Source of the DNA: Zobellia barbeyronii
GTDB taxonomy: Bacteria > Bacteroidota > Bacteroidia > Flavobacteriales > Flavobacteriaceae
Assembly (NCBI RefSeq): GCF_018603515.1
Contig: NZ_JACATN010000006.1
Span: 1-64,000, forward strand
DNA length: 64,000 nt
Direction of reading: 5' to 3'
Part shown: piece by piece, positions 8,829-18,600 of the stretch
Layout of the letters: every line of letters starts with the position of its first letter
How positions within the stretch are numbered: the first letter of the stretch is position 1
Notes under the pieces: model-generated
What the model was told of the DNA's origin: nothing
Seen by the model: the letters and a program-made list of their open reading frames with translations, nothing else
Database searches by the model: none
Translations under genes and position numbers: made by a program

Positions 8829-9494
8829 TTAACGGTTTAGATAAATAAAAACAGGTATAATGATATAGCCCACAGTCATAATACCAGCGTATGCCATTCC
8901 TAAAAACTTTACTATTTTGGAATATAAAGGATGATAAAGCCCCAGTGTTCTATGTGCACTGAATACTCCGTGCAACAAATGGTATCCTAAAGCTATTATA
9001 GCTAAGACATATAATATAACGTACCACAGTTGGTCAAATGCGGCAATGACAAGCGTATATAAATCCTTGTTTCCATTTTCATCCAGAGGCATTTCTCCAA
9101 ATTTGTAATGGTACCAAAAGTCTTTGAAATGTATAACCAAAAAGAGAAAAATAATACTTCCCAAAAACATCATATTCCGAGCGTACCATTTACTTGCTCT
9201 TCCCCGATTATCCTTGGCATAGCCCGGTCCATTGGCTTTTTTACTTTTAAGGCTCATGTAAATGGCATCTATGGTATGCAATAAAATGCACGCGTAGAGA
9301 ACAATGGATATCACTTTTATAACAATATTACCTGCTAGCAAATGACTATACCAATTATACTGTAGCCTGGCCTCTTCTACTGGCAATAAAAGCTGAAGAT
9401 TACCCAATAAATGAATGATAAGGAAAAAGGAAAGGAATAGGCCCGTTAAGGCCATCAAATTCTTTCGCGTCAATGCATTTTTAACGTACCACAT
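8829..9494 (-). CDS. sdhC: Succinate dehydrogenase cytochrome b subunit
   Basis: This encodes 221 residues with about five hydrophobic helices and several membrane His residues ('FFLIIHLLGNLQ', 'LLHTIDAIYM', 'LFLVIHFKDFW', 'GYHLLHGVFSAHR'). These are the expected ligands of the two hemes in type B anchors. It anchors SdhAB and passes electrons to menaquinone. It is the first gene of the operon. No convincing TAnnTTTG box was seen in the 450 bases upstream. Confidence 0.93.
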   Translation of the reverse strand: MWYVKNALTRKNLMALTGLFLSFFLIIHLLGNLQLLLPVEEARLQYNWYSHLLAGNIVIKVISIVLYACILLHTIDAIYMSLKSKKANGPGYAKDNRGRASKWYARNMMFLGSIIFLFLVIHFKDFWYHYKFGEMPLDENGNKDLYTLVIAAFDQLWYVILYVLAIIALGYHLLHGVFSAHRTLGLYHPLYSKIVKFLGMAYAGIMTVGYIIIPVFIYLNR

Positions 9495-9891
9495 TATGAT
9501 ATCATTTTTTATTTAGACTTGTCTATGACCGTAATCCCTATACTTTCCATCGCAATACCCCGAATAAAAAATACAATCAGGAAGAAAATACTTAAAGGTC
9601 TGCAACCCTTAGTTGTTAAAAGGTACACTAAGATATATGACCCTGGTCAAAAAGGCGAATTATGACACTAAAAATTCATGCTTTTAAATATGAAATTCGC
9701 AAAAATGGCAGTTATTTAATTTGAAGTCTTCTACGTCTTTATAAAACCTAAAAAATAATGGTGTTTTGTAATGTATTTATAAGTATTAAATCTGATTCTA
9801 CTCTCTACTCATTATAACCAAGACGCTATTTCAGGCAGTAAAAATTAAATACACTTTCTCTATTCGAATTATTAGGACCTCTATGAAATAG
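9495..9891. other. Intergenic region upstream of sdhC
   Basis: About 400 bases of AT-rich sequence without a supported gene. It must contain the sdhCAB promoter, but I could not pick a confident -7/-33 pair. The far end merges into the dps terminator hairpin. Confidence 0.5.
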
Positions 9892-9927
9892 AAAAAGCAA
9901 AAATCCAGCGAGATTTTTGCTTTTTTT
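9892..9927 (-). terminator. Terminator after dps
   Basis: The arms AAAAAGCAAAAATC and GATTTTTGC form a long AT-rich stem around a short CAGCGA-type loop, with T runs on both sides. It lies 22 bases beyond the dps stop codon. On the minus strand it ends in TTTTTC; the symmetry means it could also work from the other side. Confidence 0.75.
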
Positions 9928-9948
9928 ATATGATATTTAAATGTAAAC

Positions 9949-10425
9949 CTAACTTAGATAAGCAGTTAACATCCAAATTAATTTTTCTTGACCTGAAATC
10001 AAATCACTCATTAAAGAAGCTGTGCCTTCATCATTGTTATCGGAAGCAATCTCAAGAATATTTCGTTCTTGAAGTAATAGTTCGTTTAAGTTATCCAGTA
10101 TTGAACTAACGGCAAGGTCTCCATCAGAAATGTTCTTAGTGACTCTAATAGTTTTACTTTCCAAATAATCATCAAAAGAGTGTAATGGTTTTTCTCCTAT
10201 AGACAAAATACGCTCTGCAATTTCATCAACCACATCATTAGTTTCATTATAAAGCTCTTCAAACTTTTCGTGCAACATAAAAAATCTTCGCCCTTTAACA
10301 TTCCAATGTAAACCTCTTAGGTTCATATAATAAATTTGAAAATCTGCTAAAAGAAAATTTAATTTTCCTGAAACATCCATTCTATAATCTTGGCTTAATC
10401 CTAACTTTAATTCTAAGGTTTCCAT
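9949..10425 (-). CDS. dps: Dps family DNA-protecting ferritin-like protein
   Basis: This encodes 158 residues, normal for Dps. The ferroxidase-centre pattern is visible: 'NLRGLHWNVKGRRFFMLHEKFEELYNE' contains the His, the second His/Asp-side and Glu ligands that bridge two subunits (quoted only to show the ligand order H-x(11)-H-x3-E). 'ERILSIGEKPL' is also typical. Dps shells oxidise and store iron using hydrogen peroxide and may bind DNA in starvation. The gene stands alone between the sdh operon and the GH16 gene and has its own terminator. Confidence 0.93.
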   Translation of the reverse strand: METLELKLGLSQDYRMDVSGKLNFLLADFQIYYMNLRGLHWNVKGRRFFMLHEKFEELYNETNDVVDEIAERILSIGEKPLHSFDDYLESKTIRVTKNISDGDLAVSSILDNLNELLLQERNILEIASDNNDEGTASLMSDLISGQEKLIWMLTAYLS

Positions 10426-10584
10426 AATTGCTATGTTTTAAATTCGTTTAGTAAAACTACCCATTAGCTCCCCTGCCCATAGTAACTTGTGTTACATATC
10501 CCATAGATTTTACTTATACCCATATTGGGCCAAAATGAATTATAAAAACAACCGAGATTCTTTATTCTTAGGATGAGTTTAGTT

Positions 10585-11709
10585 TTACTTAACCGTTGGC
10601 TCCCACAATGATATGTAATCTACTAGCATGGAAGTAGGATAGTCTTCCGGATTTGGTGGGCCAGGAAAATTACCGCCAATAGCAATGTTAACAATTGGAT
10701 ACATTTCTATTTGACTAACAATAGCAGGATCACATACACTAGCCACTAGTATCCCATCTAAATACCACTTCACAAAATTATCTGTTTTCCAGACACCGTA
10801 TCGGTGCCAAGCACCTGCTAAATCTTCACCACTGGGCTGTTTTACAGGTCCAACACCCTTGTTATTGTTTATCACAGTGCCATCACACTGTACCGATAAG
10901 CCAGGAGAGCCGTTTGGTCCTTTGAACCCGCCGCCCGATATAGACCACTGTCCATCATCATAATGATACGCCACAGGTATGCGGTCTGTATCATAAGGAC
11001 CACCCAAAAATTCCCCACCAGGTCCTCGCACAAATTCCCAATCTATTTCGGTCCTGCGTTTACCATTGGCGCCTGTATCTTGAGGGCTATCGTAATACCT
11101 ATGTAACAACCAAAACGCACCCCAAAATCCTGCAACTCCAGGTTCATACCAAATTTTGGCTTCTATATAGCCATCCTTATACGGAGTGGACTGTGCACCA
11201 GTTAGTACGCCGGAGTAATAATCCAATCCCGTAGTTTCTACCTGTGCAGGAGAATTTAGGCCAGCGGTTATAATTAGATTACTATTCCCGTCAAAATCAA
11301 AAGGGTTTGGTGCATTATGATCTCCATTAAGAACATCTGTATAATACTGACGCTCATTGTTTATTGTCACACTTGGTCCCCAAGGAAGTTTACTCTGCCA
11401 TTTGTCTGCATTAGGCAACGTACCTGGAAGTTGGTTAAAATCGTCTTCAAATGTCAGAACATAAGTTGAATCTACATCGGCTGGTAACCTGGGATCTAAA
11501 ATTACGGGTTCATTATCTGGCGTATCTAGATTATTTGCCACTGAATCTTGTTCCATTCCGTTATCCGGATTATTAACCACAGAATCCTGTTCCATATTGC
11601 CAAGAGCTAGGTCATTCTTGAATTCTTCTGAAGAATTATCTGAACAACTACTGAAAATGAAGAAGACAAGCAAAATGAAGATATTGAATCCTAAAACATT
11701 TTTTTTCAT
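10585..11709 (-). CDS. GH16 family glycanase, lipoprotein
   Basis: This encodes 374 residues. The signal peptide ends in a lipobox (FIFSSC), so it should be a lipoprotein. After a low-complexity linker in which MEQDSV...NN is repeated twice (about residues 38-60) comes a GH16 jelly-roll domain (about 85-374). The catalytic motif is EIDWE at 221-225: Glu221 nucleophile, Asp223, Glu225 acid/base. This is the E-x-D-x-E form without the beta-bulge residue, as in lichenase/XET-like members, whereas most laminarinases have E-x-D-x-x-E. The substrate is probably a beta-glucan or galactan, not fixed by sequence. No SusC/SusD genes lie nearby. Confidence 0.88.
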   Translation of the reverse strand: MKKNVLGFNIFILLVFFIFSSCSDNSSEEFKNDLALGNMEQDSVVNNPDNGMEQDSVANNLDTPDNEPVILDPRLPADVDSTYVLTFEDDFNQLPGTLPNADKWQSKLPWGPSVTINNERQYYTDVLNGDHNAPNPFDFDGNSNLIITAGLNSPAQVETTGLDYYSGVLTGAQSTPYKDGYIEAKIWYEPGVAGFWGAFWLLHRYYDSPQDTGANGKRRTEIDWEFVRGPGGEFLGGPYDTDRIPVAYHYDDGQWSISGGGFKGPNGSPGLSVQCDGTVINNNKGVGPVKQPSGEDLAGAWHRYGVWKTDNFVKWYLDGILVASVCDPAIVSQIEMYPIVNIAIGGNFPGPPNPEDYPTSMLVDYISLWEPTVK

Positions 11710-11895
11710 ACTATTGAGGTGAGAAATAATTAAAAATATGAGTTTATAACAGTAGCTATATTGTTATTTTAGTTCAATAATTTGTGATTACAAGATTTGA
11801 ATACATATGGAGGGAATAGTCATGTTATATTCATTTGGCATCTAGATACCGAACTCCCAAAAGTTGAATTAATATGTTGATTTATAGCTAAATAA

Positions 11896-12603
11896 CTAAT
11901 TAATAGTAAAACTGAACAACTCTGATGTTGATGTGTTATTCTTTTCATCATTTGTTTTAATCCTCCAATAATAAGTAGTTCCAGAAACGACATCTACTTC
12001 TAGATTAGAAACTGATTGCACTCCTTTATTTTCCAATTCTTCTTTATTCACTCCAAAAAAAACTTCATAATCCTTTATGTCATTATCAATATCCGTAGCC
12101 TCCCATTTAAGGGTTACGTTTCCAGAAATAGCTGTAAAGATTGAGTTATTCTCAGGAGTAATGGCTTCAGCAGAAAAAGGTACATGATTTACGATTCCTG
12201 GAGCGGCATTAAAAAATTGATATGTTTCACTTTTAGCAGTTTCTTGACTTTCCTGAGATTTTGATATTACGTACCACTCATAGCTTGTTCCTCTTTCAAT
12301 GGTGATTTCATAGGAATTATCAATCAAATCAAAATTAGAAATTTCAACAGTTTCCTTATTAGTCAAAACCAATTCGTAAGAATCTGTATGTTCAGAAGCG
12401 TTCCAAAGAAAGGTTACTTTACTTTGGGTTTCATTTACAACTGTTCCTTCATTGCATTCTGTATTATTTTCAGGGAAAACTAAAAGAGCTGAAACAGGAT
12501 CTTCAATTACATTTTGTGGCGGCTGTACTTCCGAAGAATCAGAATTACAAGAGGACAAAAAAATCAAAAATACAAGGGACAAAAGATTATACTTTAAATT
12601 CAT
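11896..12603 (-). CDS. Two-domain Fn3-like lipoprotein (partner type)
   Basis: This encodes 235 residues. The signal peptide has a lipobox (FLSSC at about 15-19). Two fibronectin III-like beta-sandwich domains follow: the first includes 'LVFPENNTECNEGTVVNE' and 'FLWNASEHTDSYEL', the second 'LKWEATDIDNDIKDYEVFFG' and 'GTTYYWRIKTND'. It is a clear paralogue of the lipoprotein at 30603-31304, with shared features such as GIVNHVPFSAEA versus GVINYAPFPAEA. It follows the 2590-residue T9SS cargo after eight bases, so the two are cotranscribed. A role as surface partner of the cargo is inferred only from this repeated arrangement. Confidence 0.75.
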   Translation of the reverse strand: MNLKYNLLSLVFLIFLSSCNSDSSEVQPPQNVIEDPVSALLVFPENNTECNEGTVVNETQSKVTFLWNASEHTDSYELVLTNKETVEISNFDLIDNSYEITIERGTSYEWYVISKSQESQETAKSETYQFFNAAPGIVNHVPFSAEAITPENNSIFTAISGNVTLKWEATDIDNDIKDYEVFFGVNKEELENKGVQSVSNLEVDVVSGTTYYWRIKTNDEKNNTSTSELFSFTIN

Positions 12604-12611
12604 AGAAGCGC

Positions 12612-15600
12612 TTATTTTTTAATGATTTTATGTGTGCTATTCTGTGACTCAGAAGTAACTATAATAGTGTAGACCCCAGTTGGCAAATTATCCATATTAA
12701 TTTTTACAATTCTTCCATCTGCTTTTTTCATTTGTTCCAATACGCGTATGGCACTTTGTGAAAACATGGTAATCAGTATCTCTTGATCTGCATTAATACT
12801 TGGAATAAAAATGCTTACATCTCCTTTTTCTACTGGGTTTGGAAAGATAGATACACGCTCTCGTGTAGCTATTATTGTTTGTTCAAAAACACCTTGGCAT
12901 TCCAAGTCAGTTTTGACCATAATGTTATTTTCCGCTTCAGAGAGAGGTAACGTTATTTCATTTTCTGTGGTGGAATATTCTTTTTCGTTTACAGTGATAA
13001 AATAACTAGAACTACCTTTAAGACTCAAGGAAACCAATTTACCCGTAGAATCGGTTTTAGAATCCACTTTGAGGGAATCTGGTTCCGTAATCTGGATGGT
13101 AAAGCACTTTTCAAAATCTGCTTCACCTGCAACTGTAATACAGACATCATAAGATCCTGCTTCCAAGTTTTTAAAACTGGTGAAGGTTTTAAAAACTTTA
13201 GATTCGTTAACCATTCCATCGCTTAAAGTTGCTGTATAATCAAGGGTTTCTAAAGCGCTTACAACAATACTTCCGTTATTACTAGATGCGCAAGATTCAC
13301 TTGTGGTTTCTATAGTGAAATTGTTTACTGGCAAGTTGAAATCTGAGCATCCGGTCTCTTTAGCTATACTAACAGACGTATGAAAAGCACACCCATTAGC
13401 ATCTTGAACGGTAATATCGTAATTGCCAGAAGTAAGATTTTCAAAATTTGGTTGAAAATAAAACGCTCCGTCTCCAATACTATATTGCAAAGGCGCAATA
13501 CCTCCTGATGCCTCAATAGAAATTGAACCGTTATCATCACTTTCACAGGATATGTCGTTAATCGTAACCGTAGCCGTAATCGCTTCTGATTCTGTAATTG
13601 AAACGGAATTACTTCGCTCTTGAATTGAGTTGCTATCTGTTACCTGAACATAATAAGTTCCCATGGGAACATTTTCAAACGCATTTGTTACGCCACTCCT
13701 AATTAATGAATTGCTAGTGGCATCATACATTGCATAAGTGTACGGTTCCATTCCTCCTGTGGCAGTTACTTCTAAGGTGGCGCCTAATTCACTGCAGCCA
13801 GAAGATGCAATTGGAATAAGCTGAACCACTAATGGTTCCGTTATAATTGGTACATCCCCAAGCTCAAAAACATAGGCGGAACCATTTGCGGTAAACAAAG
13901 TTGTTCCTGCTGCCAAAGAGTTTTTGCCAAGTGCCAGGCCATTACCAAAAGCGGCATACATTCCACTAGTACCACATGCTAATAGTTTCTCATAAGCAAT
14001 CCAATCTTCATTACTGGATTTATAGAACAATTGAACAGAACCTGTTGATGGGCCGTTATCATCATCTCCACTAATACCACAAGCAATACGGTTTTCATTA
14101 ATGGCCACGTGAAGACCAAACTTATCTTTCGCAATTCCATCTTCTGGAGTTAGCTTTTCTGCTGATATCCATGAACCATCATTTGATTTTTTATAAACAT
14201 ATGCCGCTCCAACGTCTGTTGAATTAGAATTTATGGAAGCTGCACCAACAATAATATCAGTTTCCGTATTAGCAACGCTAACAGCATAACCACTGTACGT
14301 TTTTGGGTCCGTCGCCTTCAGTTTAGCAACTTCCGTCCAGTTACCATTACTAGTATTATCAAAAACATAGGCAGCACCACTATTGTCCAATATATCATCA
14401 TCATAAAAAGACCCAACAACCACAATATTAGTGGCAATAGATACCGAAATTCCAAAGGAATCATAAGGTTCTACATCAGAAGCTACTAATTTTTTAGTTT
14501 GCATCCATATACCATCCAATCCCTTTTCAAAAATATAGGCTGCTCCTGCATTTGCACCGTTTTCATTGTCATTTGGTGCACCAATTACAATTTGGTTTTC
14601 TGTTCCAGCAATTGCATAGCCAAATTGTTTATATAGGGCGCTGTCCGATGCTAATAGCTTTTGTGATTCTTGCCAATCACCTGCTGCTGATTTATTATAA
14701 ATATAAACGGCTCCAGTGCGATTATTCTGTTGATACATACTGATAGCTAATGACTCACCTGCAAAAGTCAGAGAGAATCCAAAATTATCATCCTCACTAC
14801 CATCTGATGCATTAAGCTTTTGGGTTTCTTCCCACGCTCCCGCAGCTGTTTTACTAAAGATATAGACAGACCCACTGTTATCTCCCTGGTCATCGTCATA
14901 ATAAGCCGAAACTGCTAAAATATTTCCGTCATCTGACATTGCCAATACCTTTCCAAAATAATCCGATGCAGCGCCATCCGATGAAACTATTTCCCCGCAT
15001 TCACTTACCGAGGTTTCCGCATCATATGGATTTGTTCCATTTAATACTTCTTCTCCATTTGAAACCGTATCATTATCGCAATCTGATGTTGCCCAGATTT
15101 CATTATCTACGTTGTATGCAGTATACGTTGCAATTTGACTTGGCAAGCAAGGGTTGTTCGGATAATTGTCTTCACTATCCGCTACCCCATCTCCATCGGT
15201 ATCAATAACAATAGAGGCGTCTTCAAAAAAGTGAACGTAATCTCCAGAAGTTGCTACGATCAAACCTTCCGCAACGGCAACATGATTACCAAAATCCAAA
15301 GTAGAAATTTCAGGATCTGTTAAAATATGAGTTTCAGTCCACTCACCCCCAGATTTATGATATACATAAAGCCAGCCTGTATCTGTTTGATCAGCGGACA
15401 TGTTTACCACTATTCTATTATCATTCATGGCTAGGGCATCACCAAAATAATCCTCTTTATATCCGTTACTTGCCTTTAACGTTTGTACTTCGCTCCATAA
15501 CCCATTATATGATTTTTCATAAACAATGGTTTCCCCTTTATCATAAACATCTTCTGTATACGCTACGTCACCTATGATAATTCTATTTTCAGTAATGGCA

Positions 15601-18600
15601 ACATCTCTTGCATATGTATAATTCTGTCCGTCCGGAGCACTTAGCTTTTGAATTTCTTGCCAAGTAGAATTGTTTTGTTTTTCAAAAATAAACGCACCTG
15701 TAGCGTCATTGCCAGATGCTCCTATTATAATTTGATTTCCCGAAACAGCAACCGACTCTCCAAAACCACCCTCAAAAAGGTCATCTGATGGATATAGTTC
15801 TGCTGTTTCTACCCAAACATTACTCATGTTTTTTTCAAAAACATAAACCGCTCCGCTTGGTGCTATTCCGTTTGCAGCTATCACCATTGTATTTCCCGAA
15901 ACAGCCAAAGCACTACCAAAACCATCATAAAGGAAAAAACTGGAGGCCTCAATTTGCTGTGTTTCTACCCAAGTTTCATTAGCATCTTTTTGGTATATAA
16001 ATACGGTATCTGGTAGATTCTCGTCATCATAAGGCTGAGAAACAATTAGCGTATTTTCAGACAAGGCCAAGGTTTGACCAAATCTTGTGGTACCCGTTGT
16101 TTTTGGAGATGTTAGTTCTTGATTCTTTTCCCAAACTCCACTTGCGTTTTTGGTATATATTTCAACTTTACTACCTGTAGCATTTCTTATTCCTGCCACT
16201 ACAGTAGTACCATTGGTGGCGATAGCTCTTGCTCCTCCATCATTAGTTTCTATACGTTGCTCACCAAAAGCATCTGGGTATGTAGAATCTGTATAAAGTG
16301 ATTCATTGAAATAAGGATTTGTTCCCGCGGTAACTTCATCTCCGTTGGAAATGGTATCTCCATCACAATCATTATTCTGCCATACTATATTTAAGGCATC
16401 GTAACCGGTATAGTCTTTATTTTGTAGTGGTAAGCAAGGGTCATTCGGTAGAGAGTCCTCTATATCTTTAATACCATCGCCATCCATATCACTAATGCAT
16501 TCCGCCTCATCTTTTAATTCAACAGTAATCATAGCTGTTCCTCTTGCCCCATCGGTACTACGCTCTGCTAGTACATAAATTATTTGCGGACTACTTGTAT
16601 TCTCGAAAAATAATGGGTCAACTGCATTACTCTTCGTTTTAGAATCCAGCTCGGTTAGATAATAACTAACCGTAATATAATTTCGATTATAACCTTCCAA
16701 CAATTCAGTTTCTACGGTCGTCAAATCAAAAATTTCAACCCCATCAGCGCCGTCGTCACAAATACTTAAAGCTGCAGGAGTAGTTAAAGGAAGTGGTTCT
16801 GCAATGATAAATTCAAAATCGGAAAAATAATGTCCATTTACCGGGTTTCTTATATATGATCTATCATTGCTGTTTATTACTTGAATTTTTATGTCTACCA
16901 ATTGACCAACATAAGCCTCAAGGTCAATATTCTTGTTAAATTCATAGTTAGGTGTGCCTGAACCTACATAACCCAGTTGTTGGTCATTTATAAGAATTCT
17001 ATAATATGATTCGCCACGTTGCCTCCATTTAAATTTGAACTTAGATTTAGATCCGTAAGTAATATCCATTTTATAAGATATTTCAGAGATATAGCTTGGG
17101 TTCAAATCAAACAACGCTTGTCTTTCTCCCGAAACCCATGCATTTTCATTTTTACTATGCATTAAGAATTCACGTTTATCTTTGTTATCATTTCTGATTT
17201 GAAGAAGTGCGTTTTCTGCTAAATCAAAACCAACATTATTAAGTGATTCCCCTTGTAAATCCTCCATTAGGTTTTCACTAATAGGTACAGCTATATTGTC
17301 AATCAATTGAAATCTGTCAAACGATACTTTTGCTCTATCAAGGACATTATTACTTTGTTGTTGAGAAGTGTCGTCTTCAATATAAATACCAAATGTATGT
17401 TCTGCAGATACGCTAGGTTCCAATATACTGGTAACCGTATAGTGATATGGGTCTGGTAATCCTGAATACGGGTAAGTATACTCAACATCAAGTAAAGTTT
17501 GCATATCAGATATGTTTTTGCCTAAACCGCAATACAGTTCAATATCTTCAACAACTGCAGTATTGATGTAATCATACAAAAACATATATTTTTTGTCTTT
17601 TTCAAGATTGAAAGAAGGCGTAATCAACCAACTTGGATAGTCAGAATCCATATAGATGTAATTACTTCCAGTACTTGAATGATGTGGATACATGGCATGG
17701 CCGTAGTCTAAATATTGACCATTATGAGATATCCATTTATCATCTGTGTACCCTGTAAAACCATTTGGCAATAATTCCCAGCCTAATTCGGGTAGGCTAT
17801 CGAAGTTTTCAATCCATGGTAGGGAAAGTGTTACATCATTCAACGTTCTGAATTTAAAGGGACCTGACCAATCGCTATAACTTCCTGATGAACATTCGGT
17901 TCTTATGTAGTAATGATAATAAGTATTAGGTTCTAAGCCACTGAATTTAAAACCCAAATCTGAGGTGTTATACACGTTACCTGAACCTTTGGTAAAGTTT
18001 TCCAATCCTATTTCAAGTTCATAACCTGAATAACTACTATCATAAGTTTTCCAATTGATTTGAACTTCAGTTGCGGTAGGTTCTTCTTTAGTTATTTGAT
18101 AAGGTGATATACAATTGGTTGACTTATCTATATATTGAAAATCATCAAAATGTAGATAATCTGCTTGTTGCAAACTGTTTTCTGCTCTAAAGGCAATATA
18201 GTTGTCCGATCCAGTATAGGATGCAAAATCAACTAAAAATTCTGTAAATAATGTAGAATTTATTTCTGTATAAGGAATGGTTTGATAAGGAATGAAAGAA
18301 GCCTCATCAAGCGGATTTGACATGGTTCCAACAACAAGTCCTGTAATTACTCCTTGTGGTGCAAAATCATCTCTTAATTTAAATTTGATGATTTTGTTTT
18401 GGTCCATATCAGCCAAAAAGGGCGTAACCAATAATGTACTTACTTGATTATTATGCGCTGCCAATGAATTTACTGTTGTCATCTCATCTTCATAGGGTTC
18501 AATAACAACATCCGCAAAGTTTTTATGACCGTTAAAAGTCCAACAATCAGAATCATCAAAACCATTGTTGTCTTGATTTTCGAACCCCTGAAAATACCCA

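Noticed and set aside
14939-15323. Plus-strand readings inside the giant T9SS gene
   Set aside because: They are out-of-frame shadows of a long, clearly coding minus-strand gene.
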